The notes beneath the pieces were generated by a model. It was not told the DNA's origin. It saw only the letters and a program-made list of their open reading frames with translations, and ran no database searches. From Prorocentrum cordatum (lineage: Eukaryota > Sar > Dinophyceae > Prorocentrales > Prorocentraceae), in contig CAUYUJ010003991.1 in the NCBI GenBank assembly GCA_963575745.1, forward strand, positions 401,364 through 465,363: a stretch of 64,000 bases of DNA. The letters are read 5' to 3'. Below are positions 23,190 to 33,499 of this stretch, in pieces (within the stretch, counting starts at the first letter, position 1; each line of letters opens with the position of its first letter). The translations under genes were made by a program, and so were the position numbers.

Positions 23190-24100
23190 GTTTGCCCGAG
23201 AGCCTGGTGTCAATGCGGCGCTTTGGGGGTTCCTGGGGCCGCTTGGGGGACTCCTGGGGCGCTCGGGGGGGCATTTGGGGGGCCTCCTGGGGCCGCTTGG
23301 GGGACTCTTTGGGGCCTCCTGAGGGCCTCGTGGGGGCCTCTTGGGGCCTCTTAGGGGCCTCTTGGGGCCTCGTAGGGGCTTCTTAGGGCCGAGGGCTCGA
23401 AATGTTGTTTCGTGTTCCCTTTCTGGGGCCCCTTTGGGGGCGTTCTTGGGGCCCTCTTGGACCGTCTTGGAGGCTTCTTGGGCCGTCTTCGAGCCCTCTT
23501 GGGCCATCTTGGGGCCCTCTTGGGGGCCTCTTGGGCCCTCTTGGGGCGAGCGTGGGGGCCTCTTGGGCCGTCTTGGGGCGTCGGGAAGCCGAAAGGGGGT
23601 AAGCTCCAACATTGCTCAAACATCCAGCAATTATGGAGGATTAATGCTGACCTTTTGCAAGTTTACTTACCTGCACTTAGTTAACTTTCTTTTTGACAAC
23701 ATGAACATTTTATATTTTTCCATCCATTTTAACTCATACTTTATCTTCTAAGTTTGTTAATCATTTTACATTTCAAGGAAAAACAAAGGAAAAACCATGA
23801 ATTTTGCCTCCGGGGGCCCTCTTGGGAGTGCTCTTGGAGGCCTCTTGGGGCGTCTGGGGGCTATCTTGGGCGTCTTGGAGCGATCTTGTGGCATGTCGGA
23901 CCCCTCGTGTACCATCTTGGGGGCCTCTTGGGGGCCTCTTGGCCTTTCTTTGGGCTCTCGGGGACGTCTCGGAGCCCTGTTGGTGCGCTCATGGAGCGCT
24001 CCTGGAGCGCTCTGGGGGACTCCTCCCGGGACTCTCTCAGGACCTTGCCGGGGTACTTTTCGTCCGTGGACCCCCAGGGGCCGCCCCGCGCGCGCGAACT
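23190..24100 (+). repeat. CCTCTTGGGG minisatellite (two blocks)
   Basis: Blocks at 23190-23600 and 23810-24060 contain dozens of cctcttggggg, gccgcttggggga and ccctcttgggg steps every 10-22 bases. They are separated by an AT-rich stretch (23610-23800), unusual for this window. Arg/Pro-rich minus-strand and Gly/Leu/Trp-rich plus-strand frames are artefacts. Confidence 0.9.
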
Positions 24101-24224
24101 AGAGATTTGTTAACCAGTTACCGGAGATCTTAGCACGCCTCTGGCCCGTTGGGCCGGCGAATTGCACGCTTGAAGCGGCATGTGCGCGGCGCGAAGGCGA
24201 GTATTTAATATTGAACTACAACCC

Positions 24225-24430
24225 GCCTTGGTTTTGGTTTTTTTTATTTTTTTTGCTTTTTTTTTAATTTTTTTGGTTTTTTTTTTTTTTGTTTTTTTTA
24301 TTTTTTTATTTTTTATTTTCTTTTTTTTTTTTTTTTTATTTTTGTTTTTGTTTTTTTTGTTTTTTTTTTTTTTTTATTGTTATGTTTTTTTTTTTTTTTT
24401 TTTTAATTTTTTTCTTTTTGTTTTAATTCG
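24225..24430 (+). repeat. T-rich low-complexity tract
   Basis: About 200 bases of T runs broken by single A, G or C, inside composite copy A between the last array unit and the 3' module. It could be a degenerate poly-T expansion or the tail of a minus-strand retrocopy; no retrocopied gene is recognisable next to it. Confidence 0.85.
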
Positions 24431-24544
24431 TGGAACTCTTGCCAAATTTTTAGCATCAGAGTCATGAGTGGTGAGGAAGTCTCAGACGGAACGCCCGGCC
24501 CGACCTGAAAGCTGACTTCGGGGTGCGACAGGGAAAAGTTATTT

Positions 24545-25285
24545 ACAAGGAGAAGAAATGGAAAAGGGAAAGGAAGACGAGAAGGAGGAGCAGGGGGAGG
24601 AGGAGGAAGGAGGAGGACGAAAAAGAGGAGGAGGAGGACGAGAAGGAGGGGGTGGGGAGGGGGGGGGGGAGGGGATGATGGATTATGACGTAAAGGAGGA
24701 GGAGGACGAAGTAGAGGAGGATAAATAGGTTTTCTGGGGGGGGGAGGAAGGGGGGAGGAGGAGGAGGAGGCGAAGGTATGAGGAGGAGGAGGAGGAGGAG
24801 GAGGAGGAATTGAAGGAGGAGGAGGAGGGCGGGGAGGCGGAAGGATGGCCGGATGGAGACGGTGGAAGAGGCGAGAGGAAGGATGATGAGGAGGACGAGG
24901 AGGAGGATGAGGAGGAAAAGGAGGACGAGGAGGAGAAGCAGGAGGAGGAGGAGGAGGAGGAGGAGGAGGAGGGAAAGGGTGGAGGAGGAGGGGTGAGGAG
25001 GAGGAGGAGGAGGAGGTGGGCGAAGGGGATGGAGGAGGCGGAGGAGGAGGAGGAAGAGGAGGAGGAGAAGAAAGAGGAGGCGGAGGAGGAGGGGGTGGAG
25101 AAGGAGGAGGAGGAGGACAAAGAGGAGGACGAGGAGGAGCAGAAGGAGGTGGGGGAGGAATTGCAGGAGGAGGAGGAAGAGGAGGAGGAAGCGGAGGAGG
25201 CGGAAGAGGCGGAGGATGAGCCGTAGAAGAAGGTGGAAGAGGCGGAGGAGGGGGCGGAGGAGGAGGAGGAGGATATGACAAATCA
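24545..25285 (+). repeat. GGA-rich purine tract
   Basis: Dense GGA/GAG/GAC triplets with G runs near 24660 and 24738. It directly follows the 3' module of copy A. Confidence 0.9.
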
Positions 25286-25620
25286 TGGGGACGGGAATAA
25301 TATGAAGACGCACAATCAAACTGATGATAGTAACATCCGTAATCTCAATGATCAGAATATTAAAAACAATAATAGCATTAAGTACACGGACAAGGAGGAG
25401 GAAGAGGAAGAGGAGGAAGAGATAGAGGAGGAACATGGGGGAGGAGGAGGAAGAGGTGAATTGTTTGTGTTGTTGTTGTTGTTGTTGTTTGGTTTATTCT
25501 CTCTCTCTCTCTCCCCCTCTCATTCTCTCCTTTTCTCTCTCTCTCTCTCGCCCCCTCTCTCTCTCTTTTCTCTCTCTCTCTCTCCCTCTCTCTGGGCGGA
25601 CCCATCTCTAAAATAATCCT
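25285..25620. repeat. Short AT-rich spacer, GGA patch, (TTG)n and (TC)n
   Basis: 25285-25390 is AT-rich without a gene. A GGA patch (25396-25460), a ttg run (25467-25488) and a long TC tract (25497-25590) follow. Confidence 0.8.
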
Positions 25621-26040
25621 GCAAAGGGTGGGCCCACCTCTGTCGCATTCCTATTTGAAGGGTCGAGCCGTCTATCTTAAAAACCTACCAAGGACGGGCG
25701 CACGTCTAGGAGGATCCTATCAGAGGTTGGCCCACCTCTAATTTGGGATCCTGTCAAGGATGGAGCCACCTTTTGTATATTCCGCTTAGAGTTTGAGCCA
25801 CCTTTAATCGAATCCCCAGTAAGGTGGGGCCACTTCTAATATGAAGCCATGAGGGACGGGACCACCTTTTATTACGACCCTGTGAAACTTGGACCTCGTC
25901 CCAGTGGCATCCTGGCATGGATGAGGCCAATTCCGGTACAATCAGATCAGGGACTTCACCCACCTCGAGTAGTATGTTACTAAATCTGGATTCGATGCGA
26001 CTCTCGTAGAAACCCCTTAGAGGTGGGGCCACCCCTAACA
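25620..26040 (+). repeat. Degenerate 32-33 bp tandem array
   Basis: The step gggcccacctct and its variants (gagccacctt, gggaccacct) recurs at about 25631, 25663, 25697, 25729, 25762, 25793, 25826 and 25858, separated by variable fillers with atcct, ttcc or cctgt. Units right of 25870 become hard to follow. Confidence 0.75.
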
Positions 26041-26690
26041 TAGTTTTTTTTGTTCAGGTGTGGGTTCACTTGAGGGATGGATCCACCACTGATTGAGTCC
26101 GATTGGGGATGGGGCAACCTTTGGAAGTATCATATTGTGAAGTCTGCCGCCTCTGCCGCCGACCCTAGAAGAGCTGGCAGTGTTGCGGACAAGGGGCGCC
26201 CGTAAAGTGAAACGGCGACAGTTCCCCTTGGCGCCAGTCTTTGGGGCGACGGCCCATTCAGCACAAGGCCAGACATTCAAGCAAGGAGTAATCGTCGACC
26301 TGTGAATTGGGGGGGCACGTCGACGTTGTCCAGTTACGTGGCATTGGCGCGCGTTCGACGGCCGGAGGATATGCTGATCGTTCGGCCCTTTTGACCGAGC
26401 GCCCTACACTCAGGGGGGACGAAAGGGCCCCGCGCAATTGTTGCAATTGTTGCGAGGAGAGAAGTTGGACTGATCCTGTTTTAGACGGCGTCATGGGCAA
26501 CTGAATTGCAGACGGTGTGGACTTATTTCTGACATAATGTCATTACAAGTGGATTCTCCGCGATCCACTTTGTAACAAAAGCATGTAAGCCTGGAGGTAT
26601 TTCCAGGCAGTGGAATTCAGTATGCAAGTTCCCCAGAAAACATATAACCCTTTTTAAAAGTTACACAAAATGTATTTTTTTCGTTGAATT
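26040..26690. other. Unassigned sequence
   Basis: No recognisable gene or repeat. Short minus-strand frames at 26280-26035 and 26500-26258 have ordinary composition but no motif. Confidence 0.4.
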
Positions 26691-28320
26691 CACACACTGG
26701 AAATCAATACGCGCATCTCCCACAACAAATCCCATTTCAACGTGTCGTAACGGAATCCGATGTGTAACCCGCACAAGCAACCGAATGGTAAAATGCCCAC
26801 ACAAGGACTCGACACGCAGCACGATCGTTTTGTATATGTAATCCAGACACTAGAAACCAGTATGTAAATCGCCGACGCAAGGAAACTGATTGAACAGCCG
26901 CACGCATCCCATTCATAATCCACACATGTGACATCACTTTGTAGATCGACCGCGCAAGAATTGCGTCTGAAAAGGAGCCATACACAGTTTTGGACCTTCT
27001 GGGGAAAAAGAGAACAACACAATTGTCCTGGCGAGAGATGCGACCACATGTAGTTGTGGGTATCGCAATTGTGAGTATCTTCTTCGGTGAAGCTCCCCAT
27101 GGGGTCACGAGGTTGGGTGGAACGCGCGGGGGCGGTAGCACTGGGGCCGTCGGTGGAGCTCCCTATGGGACCACGAAGCGCTATATTGGGCTTGTGAAAC
27201 TGCCAAATTGGGTTTGTGGGGCGCGTGCGGGCGGTCTCACTGGGGGCTTTGGTGAAGGTCCCTATGGGGCCACGAAGCGCTGCACTGGACGGGGGGCAGC
27301 GCATGCGGGCGGTAGCACTGGGGCCGTCGGTGGAGCTCCCAATGGGGCCACGAAGCGTTGTACTGGGTGGGTGGAAGTGCCAAATTGGGTTTCTGGAGCG
27401 CATGCGGACGGTCCCACTGGAGGCTTCGGTGGAGCTCCTTATGGGGCCACGAAATGTTGTACTGGTTGGGTGGAACTGCCACATTCATGCGTCCAATACG
27501 GTCCCACTGGGGGCTTCGGTAAAGCTCCCCATTGGGCCACGAAGCGCTGTATTGAGTGGGTGAAAATGCCAATTTCATGTGCGTCCCGGGCGGTCCCACG
27601 GGGGGTTTCGGTGGAGTTCCATATGGGGCCATGAAGCGCTGTATTGGGTGGGTGAAGCGCAGGGAGGAGCGAGGAAGGGGAAGAAGGAAGGAAGGAACGC
27701 GGGGACTGTCTTTTCAAAACGAGGACCCAACACCACAGGATGGTTGTGAAAAACTGAATCCGTCGCCCTTCCCGTTTTTTCCCGCGCCCGCACCGCCCCC
27801 AGAAAAAAATGGCAGGGCGACGAATTTAGCGAAAACGTGTCCTGGCTCCCTTTCAAAGGAAATTGTTGTGTAGGCGGTGTACACATTGATTTCTAATATG
27901 CGCATTGCACATAACACCCTTGTCGTAGACGGTGTTCAACCGGATTCCCCCTGTGAACGGTTTACACATCGACTGTACTTGTGTGGATCACATATAGAAT
28001 CTTTCCGTGCGGCTTTTCAATTGGATTGTTATTGTGGGCGGTTTACACAAATTTCCTTTTTTGTGGCGATTATATAACGATTCCTTGTGTGGCGGATGAC
28101 AGAGGCAACAAATCCCCGCCCCGCCCCTGAAAAAAACAGGTTGGCCGCTCCCGGAAACAATGGGCAGGGCGACGGACTTTGTTTTTTTCTGGCAGGTCCA
28201 CTTTTTGGTTTGGGTTTCTTGTCAAAAGGAAACACAAGTGTGGGCGATGTTCCCATTGATTTCTATAGTGTGCGTTGCAAGTGGGGTCCTGTTGTGCGAC
28301 TTGTTCCAATCGGATTCCAC
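26690..28320. repeat. Large arrangement: inverted flanks around a 78-99 bp tandem array
   Basis: The left flank (about 26690-26990), read as reverse complement, gives steps such as gcttgtgcgggttacacatcg. The right flank (27850-28290) gives the same type directly: gtgtaggcggtgtacacattg, gaacggtttacacatcg, gtgggcggtttacac. Between them, 27084-27650 holds about seven units with cggtggagctcc, tatggggccacgaagcg and tattgggtgggtg; starts at 27151, 27250, 27328, 27427, 27517 and 27609 give 78-99 base spacing. Gly/Thr/Pro-rich translations of the centre (GPTGGFGGAPYGATK) follow from the repeat. Confidence 0.7.
27770..28280 (+). repeat. Pair of about 150-bp direct repeats
   Basis: 27790-27910 and about 28130-28275 share aatggcagggcgacg, cttt-caaaggaaa, gttg/caagtgtggcgg-like and ttgatttcta followed by tgcgttgcac or tgcgttgcaag. 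They form the right part of the arrangement at 26.7-28.3 kb. Confidence 0.65.
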
Positions 28321-28465
28321 TGCCGGGCTAGGTGACCACAGAAAGGATGATAGAGAACATAATAACTTGACCAAGACAACGAACACAAACCGAACAACCA
28401 ATCGGATCCCAACATATCAAGATACACCACGGACAAGGTTCCCAAACAGTCCCAGGTTTCCCCCT

Positions 28466-29075
28466 TTACGAGGAGGAGGACCAGTGTGAACCCAAGAGCC
28501 ATCAACGATGTTGGAATACGCGCTCCCTCCACGTTCCGTCTTCATAGGCCCCTGCAAAGGTTCATTCCCACTGAGGGAACTGCCTCGTTGGAAGACAACC
28601 GTTTGAAGACCATGAAGCATGTCAAAACATTGCTTTCGGGATCCCAACGCCACGGATCAACCTGAATGTTGTGGTTGTGTAGTGACGATCCTGAATCGCG
28701 CCAGAACGCCATTCTTTGGACTTCAACACCGCGAATCAACGTATTTGTTGCGGCCTTATAACCTTGAATCCTTCCAACACGCCATTTCTGGTACGCTCAC
28801 CATGGGAACCCGTGAGCCCTGGCAAATGTTTGAAACGAGCGTGCGTTGCGTTAGGGCCACATTTTGAAAAAGGAGCAGCCACTTGTTAAAGCCAATGCGC
28901 GCGGCGCTAAGGCGAGAGCCACAAGTTTGAAAACGACCCGCCCTTCGTCGGTGAAAATGTTGCCAATGTTGAAGGTCCAGGGTCATTTGTGGTGATGAAG
29001 TCTCAGGCGAAACGCCCCGCCCGCCTTAAACACTGGCCTCGGTGTACGACACCGAGAAGTTGATATAAGGAAACG
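28466..29075 (+). repeat. Composite 82-bp repeat element, copy B (compact, complete)
   Basis: The 5' module starts aggaggaccagtgtgaaccc and keeps the copy A blocks ttggaagacaaccgttt, catgtcaaaacattgc, caacgccacgg and gcgccagaacgcca in the same order over about 300 bases. Two array units follow (hallmark near 28848 and 28901: gcgcggcgctaaggcgagag). The 3' module (28977-29070) starts ccagggtcatttgtggtg and includes ctcaggcgaaacgcc and ctcggtgtacgacac. The GGA-bearing end follows. This shortest complete copy best defines the module order. Confidence 0.85.
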
Positions 29076-29077
29076 GG

Positions 29078-30365
29078 ATTGAAGAGGAGGGGCAGAAGGA
29101 AAATGAGGAAGAGGAGGACGAGGAAGGAGATGGAGGAGGAGGACGGGACGAGGGAGGAAGGGGATGAGAAGGAAGGTGAGGAGGAGGAGGAGGAGGAGGA
29201 GGAGGAGGAGGAGGAGGAGGAGGAGGAGGGGGGGAAGAGGGAGGAAGGGATGATAAAGTGGTTGAGGAGGAGAGAGGAGTGAGTGAGACAGGAGATAGGA
29301 GGAGGTAGGAGCAGCAGCAGTCAGTGAGCAGCAGAGAAGCAAGGGAGGAGGAGGAGGGAGGGGAGGTTGAGGAGAAGGTAAGCAGAAGGAGGATAAGGGA
29401 AAAGGAGAATGCAGGGAGGAATATGATTGATAAATCGAGGGGGAGGAGGAGGAGGAACATCAGAAGGAAGAGGAGTTGAGGAGGTTCTTTTTTTTATTGA
29501 CTTTGGGGAAAGGGGAGGAGGATGAGTAACGAGGACAAGGACTAAGGACGAGGAGGAGAGGAGGAGAGGAGGCGGAGCAAGTGAGGAGGAGTAGGGCCAG
29601 CAAAGGCTTTTATGAGTGAGGAGGAGGAGGAAAAAGGAGGTAGGAGCCATGAGGTGGAGCAGTGAGTAAGGATTGATGAAGGTGGAGGAGTAATAGGATG
29701 AGGATGGAGGCAGAGTGTGGAGGAGTGAGGAGGAGGGGAGAGGAGAAGAGAAGGAGAAGTTGAGGGTCTAAAGAGGAAGAGGAGGAGGAGGAGGAGGAGG
29801 AGAGGAGGAGGAGGAGGAGAAGGGTGAGGGATTTTTTTTTTTTTTTTTTGGGGAGAAGGAGATGGAGGAGGAGGAGGAGGAGGAGGAGGAGGAGGAGGTA
29901 GGAGGAGGAGCGAGAGGATGGATTGAGGAAAAGGAGGAGGCAGGAGGTTAGCGAGGTGAAGGTGTAGAGGAGGAAGAGGTCTACGACGGTGAGTGCCATG
30001 CCTCTTGTCTTAGAGGAGGAGGTTAGGAGGATGGGTGAGGTTTTTCTGCAGCAGTAGCAGCAGCAGCAGCCCTTGCATGAGGGGAACATCGGCTGGAGGA
30101 GCCTGCAGGAGGAGTAGAGGGAGCGCACGGGATGATTTTGGAGAGGGCAGGAGGAGGAGGAAGAGGGGAAACAGGAGGGGAAGGAGAAATTGGAGAAGGA
30201 GGAGGAGGAGGAGGAGGAGGAGGAGGAGGAGGGGGACGATGTGGAGGAAAAGGAGGAGGAGGAGGAGGAGGAGGAGGATGAGGAGGAGGAGGAGGAGTTG
30301 ATGGAGGAGGAGCAGGTGGGAGGAGGAAGAGGAGGAGGAGGAGGAAGAGGAGGAGGATACTCGAG
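29078..30365 (+). repeat. GGA-rich purine tract
   Basis: Long GGA-rich stretches (29078-29250, 29330-29460, 29510-29990, 30140-30360) with a T18 run near 29833 and a CAG patch near 30050. Long Ser/Pro/Leu frames on the minus strand are artefacts. Confidence 0.9.
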
Positions 30366-30699
30366 GGTACGTAATGGATGATGATGAGGAGGAAGCGGAG
30401 GTCCTTCAGGCTTTCGGGCTAACCAGCGCTGGTGATAGTTCGAGACTCCTGCCTCAGTGGCCCAGGCGGAGGGGAATCTCGAGAGGGAGAGGAGAACCAG
30501 GATAAGAATGACTGGGGAAGGATGGAGGAGGAGATAATTCGGACGAGGAGTTGCGGAGAATGAACATCCCAGAACTCTGGACACTTTCCCCAGGACCGTT
30601 TTTTCATCCCGGGCTGTTTATTGACGGCTGCAGTGCCCCCGATGATGGCCCTCTAGAGGCTGAAAATGCGTCAAAGGCCTCCTCTGCCATTTTTTTCAC

Positions 30700-30890
30700 A
30701 ACGAGAGGGGCTCTCGGCTGGTCGGTTTCTCGGGGGGCATGAGTCGGGCCCCCAGCGGCCGTCCGGGACGATCCGGGCACCGCTTGAGTTCTCTCGGCGA
30801 GGCGCGGCTGCTGGACAGCATCTGGAGGCAAGACGAGCTCCAGGAGCTAACGAAAATAGCCGAAAACGTAAGGAAAACTGCTGGGGATCT
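30700..30890 (-). repeat. Dispersed repeat R, copy 1
   Basis: Read on the minus strand it contains cagcagccgcgcctcgccgag and gcccggatcgtcccggac, matching the plus-strand copies at 37195-37360 and 42300-42480. The translated core is PRLAERTQAVPGSSRTAAGG. The preceding part (ttcggctattttcgtt on the minus strand) also resembles copy 3 (ttcgtcggttgtcggcgtt). Confidence 0.7.
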
Positions 30891-30899
30891 TGGATCTAA

Positions 30900-31985
30900 G
30901 CGCTAGGAGGTGTGGTCCCTCATCGCGAACACATAGCGGATCGAAAGCAGCATCGGAAACAACAAATACCATGCCCAACACCCAATATTTCTGGTGCGTT
31001 TTTCCGAATCCAGCCCGATCGATCTGTGTTGGTCCCGCCCGCAAGCGGGCGACCTCTCCCGCTGTGAACCACAACAAGTGCCCCGCCAGGATCTCTCGGG
31101 GTTGGGTCCGGGTCCTCCCCATTGGCCCTTCCACTCCCCCCGACAGGCGCCGGCCTCGGCGGCGGCGACCCCGCCGGGCGCCCGCGGTCGCCGCCGCCAG
31201 GGCGGCGCGCCCCGCCGCGGCAGGAGGGGCCCGCCGCCTCGGAGGGCCCGCGGGCGGCAGTGATCAGCCGCGCCGGCGGGGTCGTGTGGGGGAGGGCCCC
31301 GAGCGCCAGGGGGTTCGGCGTGGAGGTTTGGGCGAGGAGCCACGACGTTGTTGTCTAACGGTCCCGCGGAGAGCTCGGGCCCGGGGCTCATCACGTGTCG
31401 CGTTTTGACGGTACCGCCGGGCAGGTCCTTGGGAGGCCGAACATGGCCCAGATTTTTTTGTCGTGACAGGTGGGGCTTCGGGTTGCGCACAGACACCTCC
31501 CCCCAGGCTGTCCCAGCCGGACTCAACAGGCCCCTCACGTGGGCCTCCCAGGGCCTTGCCATTTCCGTTCAGGGCCATTTTCGGCCATCAACGAAAGGTC
31601 CGCCCGATGCCGCAAGTCGGACCGTCTGGCTTGACTGATTGCCGAGCGTCTCATTTTATCGTGGGCGGCAGCGGGACCACTGGGGGTCGTCAGGGGACGG
31701 GCGGCGAGAGGCATCGAGATCCAGCGGAGATCACCAGGGCAGGCCATTGTCCGCGGGGCCAGCCGGGGACCCGCGGGACTCATCAGAGGGCCAGCGGGGG
31801 TCGCCGTTGCGCAGGGGAACGTCAGAGGGCCAGCGGCGGATGAGGTCGGGGGCGGGGGTCGTCACACTGGGCTGGAGGAGATCGTCAGCGAGGGCGCCTC
31901 CAGGGGTCGTCGGGGCCGGCCTGGGGAGGCCAAAGGGGGGGTCAGGGGCAGGCGGCGGGTACGGTCGTGTTTTGCGGGCCTTGTC
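30900..31985. other. Unassigned GC-rich stretch with degenerate short repeats
   Basis: 31136-31330 is very GC-rich and open in three frames. A possible acceptor (ccccccgacag at 31147) precedes an Ala/Pro/Arg-rich frame, but no helix peptide follows. 31680-31940 has degenerate steps of gggccagcggggg and gtcgtc every 30-45 bases. Confidence 0.4.
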
Positions 31986-32039
31986 AGAGGCATCGAATGA
32001 AGTGGAAGGGGGCGGGCGGGCGCGAGGGAGGGGAGAAGA

Positions 32040-32110
32040 GGAGGAGGAGGAGGAGATGGAGGAGCAGGAGGAGGAGGAGGAGGAGGAGGAGGAGGAGGAG
32101 GAGGCGGTAC
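32040..32110 (+). repeat. GGA microsatellite tract
   Basis: Mostly uninterrupted GGA triplets, followed about 120 bases later by an exon-like cassette. Confidence 0.9.
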
Positions 32111-32228
32111 ACAAGGATGGTGAGGAGGAGGGGGATCGGCACCTGCTTCAGCATGGGGAAAAGAAATTGGAAGGTTTCTGGACGCAGCTGGAGGGGGGCA
32201 GGGGATTTCCTCCCCAACCCTGACCTCG

Positions 32229-32290
32229 CCGGCCGCCATCGCCGACAAGGACAGGGAGATCCAGGAGCTGCAGAGAAGCCTCGAGGCCGG
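32229..32290 (+). CDS. Exon cassette fragment (DKDREIQELQRSLE)
   Basis: The stretch codes AAIADKDREIQELQRSLE, matching the cassette ends at 35.8, 41.05 and 41.8 kb. Here the usual gag|gtgg donor junction reads gag followed by gccgg, so a normal GT donor is missing; it would need GC use (known in dinoflagellates) or it is dead. The Pro-rich upstream half of the cassette is not visible. Confidence 0.45.
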
Positions 32291-32299
32291 ATACCCTCT

Positions 32300-32880
32300 T
32301 GATTGTTGTTTCCATTATTTCTTCTCACGCCTCCCATCCCTTCTCGAGCATTCCTGATCACTTCTCCTTAGCTCTTCCCCACCCCCTTCCCCTCCTTCCG
32401 CATTCCTATGGCTCCTCGATATGTTTGTCCCCTGCCTTCCTCCCTCCATTCCCTCCATCCCTCCCTCCGTCGTTCCTTCCTCCCCGTTCCTCCTCCTCTC
32501 TTCCTCCCCGATGGATGACACTATCTGTGTTCGGGCCCTCCTGCCGCTCCTTCCCCCGCTCCTCCCCGTGCTCCTTTCCCCCGCTCCTCCCCCAGCTCCT
32601 CCATCTACTTCCCCGCTCCTCCCCCGGCTCCTCCGCAGCCAGAAGGGGTAGGCCGGACCCCTGAGTACTAGCTGCTTCCCTCTGGCTCACTACGTTTCAT
32701 CAGATGGGCGGTAGTTCGATCGCCACTTCCCGCCGTGCAGGCGGGGACGCTCGGGGCGAACATGTGCTTAGGGCCCACACGCTGGCAGCATGCAGTCGTT
32801 CCGCCCCTGCTTGACGCGCTCGTCCACTCCGACGGTCCGTGTGGCCCCAGCTTGCACTGGCAACTCAGACTCGGCCAGGT
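32300..32880. other. TCC-rich and unassigned sequence
   Basis: 32340-32645 is pyrimidine-rich with TCC and CCTCC steps. 32645-32880 shows no recognisable gene. Confidence 0.5.
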
Positions 32881-32883
32881 ACG

Positions 32884-33011
32884 GTGGAGTTTGCGTGGGC
32901 CCTCCCGTGTTCTCAGGAGGCGCGCGCAGAGTTCCGTGCGCCCCCCGGTGGAGTTTGCGGGCCTTCCCATGTTCCCAGGAGGCACGCGCAGAGTTCATGC
33001 GCCCCCCTGGG
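32884..33011 (+). repeat. Two 64-bp direct repeats
   Basis: gtggagtttgcg starts at 32884 and 32948. Both units contain gggcc-tccc-tgttc, caggaggc, cgcgcagagttc and tgcgccccc. About 85% of bases agree by eye. Confidence 0.8.
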
Positions 33012-33224
33012 CACCCGAGAGCCAAAGTCCCCTGCCATCTCATACCCCAGCATCGTTAGATGCCCATCCCCGCTGGGAACGCCTCGGCTCCGCTGTCCGA
33101 CCTACCCCTCTAGGTTATGGTTGATGCCGTCTGCGTCGGACTTCGCGGCTTCCGTCCACACCTCGAAGGGATCGGGAGGCCAGACGATGCTGACCTCCGC
33201 CCTGCCCCCGCAACACCAGGCAGG

Positions 33225-33380
33225 GCCCACTTCGATCCGATCGATCCAGGTCGATCTCGATTCTGATCGGCTCGGTCCTGTTCGATCCCGATGCGTTCTG
33301 ATGAGCTGGTGCGGCCCGATGCTCGCATGGCGCTGCTGTGCCGTATCCCGGCCGATCCAACTCGATTCCGACGTCCGTTC
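33225..33380 (+). repeat. CGATC-rich stretch
   Basis: Dense cgatccgatcgatcc, gtcgatctcgattc and gttcgatcccgatg steps. A similar composition occurs at 37150-37200 and 37380-37460. Confidence 0.6.
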
Positions 33381-33499
33381 CCCGTCGTCTCGCCCTACCT
33401 CCCTCCTCGTTTCGGGGTGCCTAGTCTGAGGAGGGCTTCGAGCGGATAAGGGGGAGGGGGCACACCGCGAGAGGGGGAGGGGGGGAGCAGGAGGAAGGA

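Larger units (their letters stand above)
22278..24545 (+). repeat. Composite 82-bp repeat element, copy A (complete, with insertions)
   Basis: The 5' module (22278-22600) begins ggaccagtgtaaacc and shares blocks gttcattt-cattcagggga, ttggaagacaaccgtt, gatgtcaaaacattg and caacgccacgg with copy B. The array follows at 22640-23150; hallmark units start at 22834, 22919, 23002 and 23082, spaced 80-85 bases. CCTCTTGG-type minisatellite then replaces or splits the array (23190-24100). A last unit (24180) and a T-rich tract precede the 3' module (about 24455-24545), which starts catcagagtcatgagtggtg and ends gttatttacaagg. GGA sequence borders both ends. Peptides such as RREPHFE and PPSIREV recur, but the unit length rotates the frame. 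Confidence 0.8.

Noticed and set aside
24403-25436. Pro-, Leu- and Ser-rich minus-strand frames and Glu-rich plus-strand frames
   Set aside because: Fully explained by the GGA tract in alternate frames.
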